From positions 1 through 64,000 of the forward strand of contig NZ_LQPP01000048.1 in assembly GCF_002102345.1 (NCBI RefSeq): DNA of 64,000 bases. Direction: 5' to 3'. Each line of letters starts with the position of its first letter. Position 1 is the stretch's first letter. Shown in pieces: positions 34,244 to 42,655 of the stretch. The translations under genes were made by a program, and so were the position numbers. Source of the stretch: Mycolicibacterium peregrinum. GTDB lineage: Bacteria; Actinomycetota; Actinomycetes; Mycobacteriales; Mycobacteriaceae. Under the pieces are notes generated by a model. It ran no database searches. It saw only the letters and a list, made by a program, of their open reading frames with translations, and had not been told where the DNA came from.

Positions 34244-35453
34244 GGCAGGACTCCTTCCCGATGGCGACCGTGGGCGCCGGTGTGTGCCGGGTCAGCGAAA
34301 GGGCCAGCACCGCACCCACCAACTGGCACAGTGCACCGAGCAACAGTGCGGTGCGCACACCCGCGGCGCCGCCGACGACGGTCATGGCACTACCCAACAC
34401 CGCGACACCGACAGTGATACCCAGCAGCCGAGACAGATTCACCACGCCCGCGGCCAGACCTGCCCGGCGCACCGGGATCGCGGCCATGGCCAGTGTCACC
34501 GCCGGGCCGGTGTTGAGTGCCAGCCCCGCACCGGCCAGCACGAAGGACAGTTCCAGCCATCCGATGGCGGCGTGCGGCCCCGCCGCGGCATACAGCAGTG
34601 AGCCCGCCGCCATCAACACCAGTCCGGTCGCCATCGGAAGACGTGGCCCGGTGCGGCGGGCCAGTGCGTTGACCACGGGAATCAGCGCCAGGTAGACGAT
34701 CGCCATCGGCAGGAACCACGCTGCGGTCTCCAATGCACTGAAGCCCCGGAGTTGTTGGAAGGCAAAGCTGTTCACCAGCAGCAGCCCGTAGATGCCGAAC
34801 GTCATGGTGAAGGTCGCCAGCAGGGCGCCCACCAGTCGCCGGCCGGTGAACAGGTCCAGCGGGAGCATCGGGTGCGGGTTGCGCCGCTGGCTGGCCAGGA
34901 AGCCGCCGACCGCGGCCAGGGCGATCGCGCCGACCGCGACGGTCTGCGGCCAGGGCCAGTCATGCCCCTCGACCAGGACCAGCGTTGCCGACCCGAGCGC
35001 CAGTACGGCCAGGAGCTGGCCCAACCGGTCGATACGCGCGGCGTCCGGATCCCGCGAATCGGGCAGATGCGTGACGCTGGCGGCCAACGCCAGCGCACAG
35101 ACCGGCACGTTGACCCAGAAGATCCAGCGCCAACCCACGGTTTCGGCCAGCGCTCCGCCCAGCAGTGGCCCCAGCGCGGTGCTGCTCGCCGCGGCCGTGG
35201 CGAAGGTGCCCAGGCCGATGCGGAGCATCCGACGCCGGCTGAACCGGTCACCGAGGGAGCCCGCGGTGAGCAGGAACGCCGCGAACGTCACGTTGTAGGC
35301 GTCGATGGTCCATTGCGCGCCGGTCACCCCGCCGCCCAGGTCACCGCCGATGGCGGGCAGCGCCAGGTTGACCGCGTTTGCGTCGACCAGGCCGATGAAC
35401 AGCCCGAGATACGCCGCGATCAGCGTGAGGACGGTAGATCGTTGTGGTGCCAT
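34236..35453 (-). CDS. MFS drug transporter (DHA2-like) with a missing internal segment
   Basis: A 405-residue membrane transporter of the DHA2 drug:H+ antiporter group. The N-terminus (VDANAVNLALPAIGGDL, WTIDAYNVTFAAFLL, DRFSRRRML) and motif C (LGPLLGGALAETVGWRWIFWVNVPV) are typical. But after residue about 88 the protein jumps from TM2-TM3 straight to the motif-C helix; about 55-60 residues that relatives carry here (TM3, TM4) are absent. Relatives are usually 460 residues or more. The open frame is intact, so it was an in-frame loss. It may be inactive or changed. Confidence 0.8.
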   Translation of the reverse strand: MAPQRSTVLTLIAAYLGLFIGLVDANAVNLALPAIGGDLGGGVTGAQWTIDAYNVTFAAFLLTAGSLGDRFSRRRMLRIGLGTFATAAASSTALGPLLGGALAETVGWRWIFWVNVPVCALALAASVTHLPDSRDPDAARIDRLGQLLAVLALGSATLVLVEGHDWPWPQTVAVGAIALAAVGGFLASQRRNPHPMLPLDLFTGRRLVGALLATFTMTFGIYGLLLVNSFAFQQLRGFSALETAAWFLPMAIVYLALIPVVNALARRTGPRLPMATGLVLMAAGSLLYAAAGPHAAIGWLELSFVLAGAGLALNTGPAVTLAMAAIPVRRAGLAAGVVNLSRLLGITVGVAVLGSAMTVVGGAAGVRTALLLGALCQLVGAVLALSLTRHTPAPTVAIGKESCHA

Positions 35454-35493
35454 ATCCGCACGCTAGGTGCGGATTGATTCGATGCCGGTCGAA

Positions 35494-36735
35494 TCAGCGG
35501 TCGGGGAGCGCGTGCTCGACGATCGGCCGGCGCGGATGCGGTTCGCGTTCGGCGCGCTTGGCGGCCAGGTAGACCTGGCTGGTCTCGGCGGCCACGGTGT
35601 GCCAGTCGAAGTCGGCGCTGAGCCGCTCGCGCGCGGCGATCGCCCGGTGCTGCGCGGCCTCGGGATCGTCGAGTACGGCGCGGACCGCTGCCGCCAGCCC
35701 CACCACATCCCGTGGTGCGAAGGACATTCCGGTCTGACCGTCGATCACCGCTTCGCCCAGCCCGCCGACGTTGGAGGTCACCAGCGGCGTGCCGGTGGCT
35801 GCGGCCTCCAGCGCCACGATGCCGAACGGCTCGTAGTGGCTGGGCAGCACGGCGGCGTCGGCCGACTGCAGGGCCTGCAGCAATTCTTCGTGGCCGAGCC
35901 GTCCGACGAAGCGGGTCGCCTTGAGCACCTTGTGCTTTCGCGCCTGCTCGACGAGCCACTGCTGTTGGGTGCCGTCACCGGCGATGGTCAGCGTGGTGCC
36001 CGGATGTGCGCGGCGGATACGGGGCAGCGCCGCAATCGCATCGTGCACGCCCTTCTCGTATTCAAGGCGGCCGAGGTAGAGCAGCTCGGGCGGACCCTGA
36101 CGGGGCCTGCGGGGCGCAAACGGCCAGAGGTCGGCGTCGATCCCGTTGCGGATCACCCGGATCTCGGACAGCTCGGGGCCGAACAGCTCGGAGATCTCGT
36201 CGCTCATCGACGCCGAACATGTGATCAGCGAATCGGATTCGCGCACCAGCCAGGATTCCACGGCGTGCACCTGGCGGCTGATCGGCCCGGACACCCAGCC
36301 GGAGTGCCGGCCGGCCTCGGTGGCGTGGATGGTGGAAACCAGTGGTACATCGAAATATTCGGCCAGCGCGATGGCGGGATGGGCGACCAGCCAATCGTGG
36401 GCGTGCACGAGGTCGGGTACCCAGCGGTCACCCGAATAGTCTTTGACGGCAAGGCCGGTGCGCACCATCGCATGTCCCATGGCGAGGGTCCAGGCCATCA
36501 TGTCCGTACCGAACTCGAACTCGTGGGGGTCCTGCGCGGCGGCGACCACCCGCACGCCCTCACTGAGCTCGTCGGTCGACGGGTGGGTGCTCGGGTCGGT
36601 GTCGGTGGGCCTGCGGCTGAGCACCACGACCTCGTGACCGGCTTCGGCCAGCGCGGTGGCCAGGTGGTGCACATGCCGGCCCAGACCGCCTACGACGACG
36701 GGCGGGTATTCCCATGACACCATCAGGATCTTCAT
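35494..36735 (-). CDS. GT4 alpha-(1,4)-glucosyltransferase (Rv3032-like)
   Basis: A 413-residue GT-B glycosyltransferase of the glycogen synthase/GT4 group. Landmarks are MVSWEYPPVVVGGLGRHV at the N-terminus, VHAHDWLVAHP, LGRLEYEKGVHDAI, and the C-terminal E-x7-E region in YEPFGIVALEAAATGTP. Rv3032 makes the alpha-1,4-glucan of methylglucose lipopolysaccharides and contributes to glycogen. The ATG at 36735 starts the conserved MKILMVSWEYPP; the open frame upstream is not needed. It is downstream of the GH57 and methyltransferase genes. Confidence 0.9.
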   Translation of the reverse strand: MKILMVSWEYPPVVVGGLGRHVHHLATALAEAGHEVVVLSRRPTDTDPSTHPSTDELSEGVRVVAAAQDPHEFEFGTDMMAWTLAMGHAMVRTGLAVKDYSGDRWVPDLVHAHDWLVAHPAIALAEYFDVPLVSTIHATEAGRHSGWVSGPISRQVHAVESWLVRESDSLITCSASMSDEISELFGPELSEIRVIRNGIDADLWPFAPRRPRQGPPELLYLGRLEYEKGVHDAIAALPRIRRAHPGTTLTIAGDGTQQQWLVEQARKHKVLKATRFVGRLGHEELLQALQSADAAVLPSHYEPFGIVALEAAATGTPLVTSNVGGLGEAVIDGQTGMSFAPRDVVGLAAAVRAVLDDPEAAQHRAIAARERLSADFDWHTVAAETSQVYLAAKRAEREPHPRRPIVEHALPDR

Positions 36736-36826
36736 GACTGCGTGCCTTCGTGCCGGTGCGAGCGTGCGCACAATGCTGAGGTTTGGCGGGGTGTCGAGCG
36801 GCAGACGCGCACGCTCGCGCTGGTGG

Positions 36827-38464
36827 TCATTTTGGCAGACGCCGGGCGTCGAGGGCGCCGAACAGGCCGTCGGCCTTGTTCCAGCCGTCGGCGAGGCGCT
36901 CGGCATGGTCACGACGACCCGAGGCCAGAGCGTCCGAGATCTCGCGGGTCGCGTGGGCGTGCAGGTGAGCGCGGTAGCGCGCGTACTCGGCCGCCGAATC
37001 CTTGCTCACCATGAACGGCCAGTCGCTGGAGACCGTCAGCAGGGTCTCCCGCAGGATCTGGTCGGCCACCCGGTCACGCGCGGTGGGCGCACCGACCGCG
37101 GCGTGCTGGGTGAGCGCCTTGTCGACGGTGCTCAGGGCGCCGTCGACCACCTCGCTGTTGAGCTGCACCAGGTCGGCCACCTTCTCGCCGTTCCAGACCT
37201 GCCAGTTCTTACCCGAACCCCAAGAGCTGGGCGGTAATTCGACCGGAGCGCCGACGAAACCCTGGGCCTTGGCGTCTGCGAGGGTGCCCACCCGGACCCC
37301 GGCCTCGGGCAGGGCCCGCAGCACCCGGCCCAGCCACTCCGGACCCTCGTACCACCAGTGTCCGAACAGCTCGGTGTCGAACGCGGCCACCACGTGTGTC
37401 GGCCGGCCGAGCCGTTCGCTCTCGCTGATCAGGCGGCGGCGGACCACCCCGACGAAGTCGGCGACGTGCTCGTCGATCGCCCGGTCGGCGCGCTGCGGGT
37501 CGTAGGGCGCCTTCTCCTCGGACGGGACGTTGCGACCGGTCACCCGGGAGGGTTTGAGGCCTGTGGTGTGGTCGTAGGTGTGGAAATCGCGATAGGCGGC
37601 GTGACCGGGATACCCCGACTTGGGTGACCACACCCGGTAGCTGACCTGCAGGTCGCGACCGAAGGCCACCACGTCGGACTCGCCGACGGGCCGGCCCAGC
37701 GCCGTGTCGCCGTGCAGGGACGGACCGTCCACCATGAAATGGCCGACACCGGCTGCGGCGTAACCGGTTTCCATGCCGGGTGCGTACGCACACTCCGGCG
37801 CCCAGATGCCGGCGGGGGTGTGCCCGAAACGCTGCTGCGCGTCGGCCAGGCCTTCGCGTAGCGCGAACTCGCGCAGGCGTGGGTTGAGCAGCGGCTGGAA
37901 CGGGTGCGAGAGCGGGCCGCCGAGCAGTTCGATGGTCTCGGCGTCGATCAGTTGGCGCAACAGCCCGCTAGCACCGTGACGCCAGTGGGTGGCGAATTCC
38001 TCGATGGCCGCGCCGGCCTCGGCGTACTCGCGAATCCCGAACTGCCGCAAACCTTCTGGTTCGCGCAGCGTCGTCGCCTCCTGGGCGCGCAGCTGCCAGT
38101 TGGACAGCCAGTGGTGCATCCCGGTGAGGCAGTACGGGTCATCGAGCTGGGCGGTGACCACCGGCGTCATACCGAGGGTGATCAGGTGGCTGCGATCCTC
38201 GGCGGCCAGGCCGCGCAGTACCCGCATCAACGGCAGGTATGCCGCCGCCCAGGACTGATACAGCCACTCCTCGCCGACCGGCCAGCGCCCATGATGGGCC
38301 AGCCAGGGCAGGTGGGTGTGTAGGACGAGCGTGAACAACCCCGGAGCCGGATCGCCGGCGACATTGGGCCGGGGAGCCGGATCGCCGGCGACATTGGGCC
38401 GGGGAGCCGGATCGCCGGCGACATCCGGCCGGGGTACCGGTACGGGGTCGGAATTCGACGTCAC
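36827..38464 (-). CDS. GH57 branching-type glycoside hydrolase (Rv3031-like)
   Basis: A 545-residue GH57 enzyme, expected to form alpha-1,6 branches in the methylglucose lipopolysaccharide glucan. LVLHTHLPWLAHHGRWPVGE starts the barrel. The nucleophile Glu is in WAPECAYAPG and the acid/base Asp in AAFDTELFGHWWY. The N-terminal 30 residues carry three copies of a 10-residue repeat (PRPNVAGDPA-like), from a 30-base tandem repeat; the M. tuberculosis protein seems to lack this. GTG start overlaps the methyltransferase stop by four bases. Confidence 0.88.
   Translation of the reverse strand: MTSNSDPVPVPRPDVAGDPAPRPNVAGDPAPRPNVAGDPAPGLFTLVLHTHLPWLAHHGRWPVGEEWLYQSWAAAYLPLMRVLRGLAAEDRSHLITLGMTPVVTAQLDDPYCLTGMHHWLSNWQLRAQEATTLREPEGLRQFGIREYAEAGAAIEEFATHWRHGASGLLRQLIDAETIELLGGPLSHPFQPLLNPRLREFALREGLADAQQRFGHTPAGIWAPECAYAPGMETGYAAAGVGHFMVDGPSLHGDTALGRPVGESDVVAFGRDLQVSYRVWSPKSGYPGHAAYRDFHTYDHTTGLKPSRVTGRNVPSEEKAPYDPQRADRAIDEHVADFVGVVRRRLISESERLGRPTHVVAAFDTELFGHWWYEGPEWLGRVLRALPEAGVRVGTLADAKAQGFVGAPVELPPSSWGSGKNWQVWNGEKVADLVQLNSEVVDGALSTVDKALTQHAAVGAPTARDRVADQILRETLLTVSSDWPFMVSKDSAAEYARYRAHLHAHATREISDALASGRRDHAERLADGWNKADGLFGALDARRLPK
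38343..38432. repeat. 30-base tandem repeat, three copies, inside the GH57 gene
   Basis: A 30-base unit beginning GGAGCCGGATCGCCGGCG is repeated three times head to tail. Copies 1 and 2 are identical apart from junction bases; copy 3 differs in a few bases. In frame it adds ten residues per copy near the N-terminus of the GH57 protein. Copy number may vary among strains. Confidence 0.85.
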
Positions 38465-39234
38465 GGCCGCACCGCGATCGCCACCAGATCGAGGCTGTCG
38501 TCAATGTTGCGCTCGTCGGCGGAGGTCAGGTCGAAATCGTCGATGCTCACCGCCGCGACGTCGGCGAGCAGTTGCTCGGGCCACTCCGCGTCGGCCACGG
38601 CACGCTGTACCTGCGCCTCGATGATCGAGCCACCGTGCCGGGCGTCGAGCTCGGCGAGCCCGGCACCGTGAAAGACCCCGAGCATCGACTCGACCGTGAA
38701 TCCGGCGTCCTGCAGTAGTTCGGTCAACTCGGCGCCGTTGAGCTCACGGGTGTGGAACGGGTTGAGCGGGGTGTCGCGACCGGGGGAGAAGGTGATGCGG
38801 TTGGGAGTGGACACCAGGAAAACGCCGCCCGGGCGCAGCACTCGGAAGCATTCGGAGACGAACTGCGCCTGGTCCCAGAGGTGTTCGATCACCTGGAAGT
38901 TCACGACGACGTCCACCGACTCGTCGGCCAGTGGCAGCTCGGCGAGGTTGCCGTGCTGGATCTCGACCCGGGGGTAGCGGGCCCGCACGTGTGCCACGGT
39001 CGCTTCGTCGTAATCCAGTGCCACGACTCGGCGGGCCACATCGGCGATCAGATCGGCGCCGTAGCCCTCGCCGCAGCCCGCTTCGAGGACCTCGCGATCG
39101 ACGCACCGCCCGGCCAACCGCTGATACACCACCTCATGCCGGCGAAACCAATAGTTCTCCTCGGCCAGGCCGGGGATGGTCCGCTCGCCGGTCAGGGGTA
39201 GGGCGTGATCCGGATCGCCAACGAATGCGCTCAT
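38461..39234 (-). CDS. methyltransferase for methylglucose lipopolysaccharide (Rv3030-like)
   Basis: A 257-residue class I methyltransferase. Motif I is LEAGCGEGYGADL near residue 50; VALDYDEATV, VVNFQVIEHLWD and RVLRPGGVFLVSTPNR follow. Rv3030 is the 6-O-methyltransferase candidate of methylglucose lipopolysaccharide synthesis. Together with the GH57 and GT4 genes it forms one minus-strand unit (overlap of four bases with GH57). It is divergent from the electron-transfer flavoprotein genes. Confidence 0.88.
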   Translation of the reverse strand: MSAFVGDPDHALPLTGERTIPGLAEENYWFRRHEVVYQRLAGRCVDREVLEAGCGEGYGADLIADVARRVVALDYDEATVAHVRARYPRVEIQHGNLAELPLADESVDVVVNFQVIEHLWDQAQFVSECFRVLRPGGVFLVSTPNRITFSPGRDTPLNPFHTRELNGAELTELLQDAGFTVESMLGVFHGAGLAELDARHGGSIIEAQVQRAVADAEWPEQLLADVAAVSIDDFDLTSADERNIDDSLDLVAIAVRP

Positions 39235-39370
39235 TGGAAGGCAGGCTAACCCAGGCTTACCCAGGTTGAAGGGTCGGTAGCGATTCGACCAACGGTTCCC
39301 TCACCCCAGAGGTGTGGTAGGGGAGGCCGGAATACAAACTCCGACCAGCTATGGTGTTCCTGCGAACCAC

Positions 39371-39391
39371 TATAAGTTACCGACCGGTAAC
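39371..39391 (+). promoter_or_regulatory. -10 and palindromic operator upstream of fixA/fixB
   Basis: TATAAG at 39371-39376 resembles a -10. It is joined to GTTACCGACCGGTAAC (39376-39391), arms GTTACCG/CGGTAAC with a two-base centre, a perfect inverted repeat of the TetR-operator kind. Placed at the transcription start, it suits repression. The rest of 39235-39462 shows no other clear feature. Confidence 0.5.
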
Positions 39392-39462
39392 ATGGTGCTA
39401 GTTGCTCAGAACGTGATATGAGCCCGGGCCACCGGTCTCATCGAGGAGGACGAACCAGAGTC

Positions 39463-40254
39463 ATGACGAACATCGTGGTCCTGATCAAACAGGTCCCAGA
39501 CACTTGGTCGGAGCGCAAGCTGTCCGACGGCGATTTCACCCTCGACCGCGAGGCTGCCGACGCCGTGCTCGACGAGATCAACGAGCGCGCCGTGGAAGAG
39601 GCGCTGTTGATCAAGGAGCGTGAGGGTGGAGACAGCACCGTCACCGTGCTGACCGCCGGGCCGGAGCGTGCCACCGAGGCGATCCGCAAGGCGCTGTCCA
39701 TGGGTGCCGACAAGGCCGTGCACCTCAAGGACGACGGCCTGCACGGCTCCGACGTGATCCAGACGGGCTGGGCTCTGGCCCGCGCGCTGGGCACCATCGA
39801 GGGCACCGAGCTGGTCATCGCCGGTAACGAGGCCACCGACGGTGTCGGCGGCGCAGTCCCGGCCGTGATCGCCGAGTACCTCGGCCTGCCGCAGCTCACC
39901 CACGTGCGCAAGCTGACCGTCGAGGGCGGCAAGGTCACCGCCGAGCGTGAGACCGACGAGGGCGTCTTCAGCCTCGAGGCCTCGCTGCCGGCCGTGGTCA
40001 GCGTCAACGAGAAGATCAACGAGCCCCGCTTCCCCTCCTTCAAGGGCATCATGGCCGCGAAGAAGAAGGAAGTCACCGTGCTCACCCTCGCCGAGATCGG
40101 CGTGGAAGCCGATGAGGTCGGCGTTGCCAATGCCGGTTCCAAGGTGCTGTCTTCGACCCCGAAGCCGCCGAAGACTGCCGGTGAAAAGGTGACCGACGAA
40201 GGCGAAGGCGGCACCAAGATCGCCGAGTACCTGGTCGCTCAGAAATTGATCTAG
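39463..40254 (+). CDS. fixA: electron transfer flavoprotein beta subunit
   Basis: A 263-residue ETF beta subunit, which binds AMP and with the alpha subunit carries electrons from acyl-CoA dehydrogenases to the membrane. MTNIVVLIKQVPDTW is the usual start; the adenine-binding region GNEATDGVGGAVPAVIAEYLG is clear, and KKKEVTVL is near the C-terminus. The ATG at 39463 is preferred over 39418 because it begins the conserved sequence. It is followed by fixB after 39 bases. Confidence 0.94.
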   Translation: MTNIVVLIKQVPDTWSERKLSDGDFTLDREAADAVLDEINERAVEEALLIKEREGGDSTVTVLTAGPERATEAIRKALSMGADKAVHLKDDGLHGSDVIQTGWALARALGTIEGTELVIAGNEATDGVGGAVPAVIAEYLGLPQLTHVRKLTVEGGKVTAERETDEGVFSLEASLPAVVSVNEKINEPRFPSFKGIMAAKKKEVTVLTLAEIGVEADEVGVANAGSKVLSSTPKPPKTAGEKVTDEGEGGTKIAEYLVAQKLI

Positions 40255-40293
40255 CAGCTGATTCGATTCGAACGAAAGACATAACGAGAACTC

Positions 40294-41250
40294 ATGGCTG
40301 AAGTACTTGTGCTCGCTGAGCACTCCGAAGGTGCATTGAAGAAGGTCAGCGCCGAGCTCATCACCGCCGCCCGCGCGCTGGGTGAGCCTGCCGCCGTCGT
40401 GGTGGGCAAGCCCGGCACCGCTGCTCCGCTGGTCGACGGCCTGAAGGCCGCCGGCGCGGCCAAGATCTACGTCGCCGAGTCTGATGACGCGGAGAGCTAC
40501 CTGGTCACCCCCGTCGTCGACGTGCTCGCCGGGTTGGCCGAGTCGGCTGCCCCCGCCGGCGTGATCGTCGCCGCCACCGCAGACGGCAAGGAGATTGCCG
40601 CCCGTCTGGCCGCGCGTATCGGCTCGGGCCTGCTCGTCGACGTCGTCGAGGTCCGCGAAGGTGCAGTGGGCGTCCACAGCATCTTCGGTGGCGCCTTCAC
40701 CGTCGAGGCCCAGGTCACCAGTGACACCCCGGTGATCACGGTGCGCCCGGGTGCCGTCGAGGCCGCCCCGGCCGACGGTGCCGGCGAGGTCGTCAACGTC
40801 GAGGTCCCGGCCCAGGCCGAGAACGCGACCAAGATCACCAAGCGTGAGCCCGTCGTCGCCGGTGACCGCCCCGAGCTCACCGAGGCCAGCGTCGTGGTCG
40901 CCGGTGGCCGTGGTGTCGGCAGCGCCGAGAGCTTCTCGGTGGTCGAGGAGCTGGCCGACTCGCTGGGCGGTGCCGTCGGTGCCTCCCGTGCCGCGGTCGA
41001 CTCGGGTTACTACCCGGGCCAGTTCCAGGTCGGCCAGACCGGTAAGACTGTGTCGCCGCAGCTGTACATCGCGCTGGGCATCTCCGGTGCGATCCAGCAC
41101 CGCGCCGGCATGCAGACGTCGAAGACGATCATCGCGGTGAACAAGGACGAGGAAGCTCCGATCTTCGAGATCGCCGACCTCGGCATCGTCGGTGACCTGT
41201 TCAAGGTCAGCCCGCAGCTGACCGAGGCGGTCAAGGCGCGTAAGGGCTAG
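40294..41250 (+). CDS. fixB: electron transfer flavoprotein alpha subunit
   Basis: A 318-residue ETF alpha subunit carrying the FAD. The FAD-binding domain at the C-terminus has GGRGVGSAESF, SGYYPGQFQVGQTGKTVSPQLY, ALGISGAIQH and NKDEEAPIFEIADLGIVGD. It is the partner of fixA and serves fatty-acid and cholesterol oxidation. A strong intrinsic terminator follows. Confidence 0.95.
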   Translation: MAEVLVLAEHSEGALKKVSAELITAARALGEPAAVVVGKPGTAAPLVDGLKAAGAAKIYVAESDDAESYLVTPVVDVLAGLAESAAPAGVIVAATADGKEIAARLAARIGSGLLVDVVEVREGAVGVHSIFGGAFTVEAQVTSDTPVITVRPGAVEAAPADGAGEVVNVEVPAQAENATKITKREPVVAGDRPELTEASVVVAGGRGVGSAESFSVVEELADSLGGAVGASRAAVDSGYYPGQFQVGQTGKTVSPQLYIALGISGAIQHRAGMQTSKTIIAVNKDEEAPIFEIADLGIVGDLFKVSPQLTEAVKARKG

Positions 41251-41272
41251 TTCCCCCAAGCTGTCAACGCAG

Positions 41273-41303
41273 AACCCCGGTGCACCTGGTGCGCCGGGGT
41301 TTT
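41273..41303 (+). terminator. intrinsic terminator after fixB
   Basis: AACCCCGG and CCGGGGTT form the stem base, continued by GCAC/GTGC, and TTTT follows. It lies 23 bases after the fixB stop. Confidence 0.85.
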
Positions 41304-41343
41304 GTGCTGTGTGGGGCAATCGAAGCCCACAACGCCTGCCGAG

Positions 41344-41391
41344 TGTCACGCTGGAGTGGCGCTCGAGCCCGAGAGCCACTCTCGCGTGACA
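41344..41391. repeat. intergenic hairpin repeat, copy A
   Basis: A 48-base hairpin with outer arms TGTCACGC/GCGTGACA and inner arms GAGTGGC/GCCACTC and CTCG/CGAG. Its right half matches copy B at 49330-49379 in 16 of 17 bases (GCCACTCT-x-GCGTGACA). It is located between fixB and the SDR gene. No other copy was noticed here. Confidence 0.65.
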
Positions 41392-41499
41392 AGGCGGCGG
41401 TGGGCCAGGCGACCCGACTACGGACTTTCCAGGGTTTGGATCTCGGCATGCGGTGCCAGTGTTGGTTCTGTCAGCACGCCAGAGAAAAGGATTCGCACA

Positions 41500-42243
41500 A
41501 TGAAAATCACAGTCATAGGCGCCAGCGGGCAGATCGGCTCGCGGGTGGTGCGGTTGCTCACCGAAGCCGGACACGACGTGGTCGCGGCCTCCCTTTCGTC
41601 GGGCGCCAATGTCCTCACCGGTGAGGGACTGGCTGAGGCGCTCAGCGGCGCCGACGCACTCGTCGACGTGGTCAACTCGCCCTCGTTCGAGGACGGCCCG
41701 GTGCTGGACTTCTTCACCGCGTCCTCGCGCAACCTGGTGGCCGCCGCGAAGGAGACCGGTGTCGGGCACTATGTGGCGTTGTCGATCGTGGGGACCGATG
41801 GACTCCCGGACAGCGGCTACATGCGGGCCAAGGTGGCCCAGGAGAAGAACATCACCGAATCCGGGCTGCCGTACTCGATCGTGCGGGCCACGCAGTTCCA
41901 GGAGTTCGCCGAGGCCATCACGGGATCGCTGGTGGTGGGTGACGAGGTGCGGGTCCCCGACGCGCGGATCCAGCTGATCTCGGTCGATGACGTCGCCGGT
42001 GAGGTCGCCAAGGTGGCCCAGGGCGCTCCGCTCAACGGGATCGTCAACATCGGTGGGCCCGACAAATTCTCGTTCGCCGACATGGCGCGTGCGGTGCTTG
42101 CCAAGCAGGGCGACGACAAGCCGGTCGTGATCGATCCGCAGGCAAAGTACTTCGGTACCGCGGTCGACGACAACAGCCTGGTCACCGGTGATGACGGGAT
42201 CCTCGGTGAAACCCGTTGGGCCGCATGGAGCGAGGCTCACTGA
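41500..42243 (+). CDS. NAD(P)H-binding SDR protein (NmrA-like)
   Basis: A 247-residue atypical short-chain dehydrogenase. The dinucleotide motif GASGQIGSRV is at the N-terminus, and no Tyr-x3-Lys catalytic pair is obvious, so it may be a NAD(P)H sensor or isomerase-like protein. The ATG at 41500 follows GAGAAAAGG; the upstream open frame contains the hairpin repeat and is not coding. It begins a three-gene operon with a cupin and a nitroreductase. Confidence 0.82.
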   Translation: MKITVIGASGQIGSRVVRLLTEAGHDVVAASLSSGANVLTGEGLAEALSGADALVDVVNSPSFEDGPVLDFFTASSRNLVAAAKETGVGHYVALSIVGTDGLPDSGYMRAKVAQEKNITESGLPYSIVRATQFQEFAEAITGSLVVGDEVRVPDARIQLISVDDVAGEVAKVAQGAPLNGIVNIGGPDKFSFADMARAVLAKQGDDKPVVIDPQAKYFGTAVDDNSLVTGDDGILGETRWAAWSEAH

Positions 42244-42244
42244 C

Positions 42245-42655
42245 ATGCCTGTGACCGCGGAGCAGGAAAAGGCCCTCCACGATGCGATGACCGTGATCGC
42301 CAGCGTGACACCGCCGTTCATCCCGCCGAACGCCGAAGTGATGACGACGATCATCGAGTGGCCGGCGGGTTCACCCGGCGCGCCGCCGCACCGGCATCCG
42401 GCCGGACCCGCCTTCGGCTACGTGCTCGAGGGCGAGATGCTGTTCGAGTTGGAGGGTGAGGCACCGCGCGTGGTCAAGGCGGGGGAGGCCTTCTGGGAGC
42501 CGGGCGGTGACGTCATCCACTATTCAGATGCCAACAATCGCGACGACGTTCCGCTGCGATTCCTCGTCAACATGCTGTGTATACCCGGCGAACCGATGCT
42601 CGTGATCGTCGAGGACGACGAGCTCGAGGCCCGCAAGGACCGGCGAGTGCGCTGA
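42245..42655 (+). CDS. cupin domain protein
   Basis: A 136-residue single-domain cupin. The first motif is PHRHPAGPAFGYVLEGE (metal His residues) and the second PGGDVIHYSD. The barrel likely binds a metal and a small substrate. Starts one base after the SDR stop and overlaps the nitroreductase start (TGATG), so the three products probably act together. Confidence 0.8.
   Translation: MPVTAEQEKALHDAMTVIASVTPPFIPPNAEVMTTIIEWPAGSPGAPPHRHPAGPAFGYVLEGEMLFELEGEAPRVVKAGEAFWEPGGDVIHYSDANNRDDVPLRFLVNMLCIPGEPMLVIVEDDELEARKDRRVR

Noticed and set aside
38343..38432. CRISPR-like array
   Set aside because: The repeats are directly adjacent without spacers and are in frame within a coding region.
39406..42354. 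Minus-strand open frame of 982 codons opposite fixA, fixB and the SDR gene
   Set aside because: Low-complexity His/Gly/Asp/Leu-rich product and exact overlap with conserved genes; a third-codon-position GC artefact.
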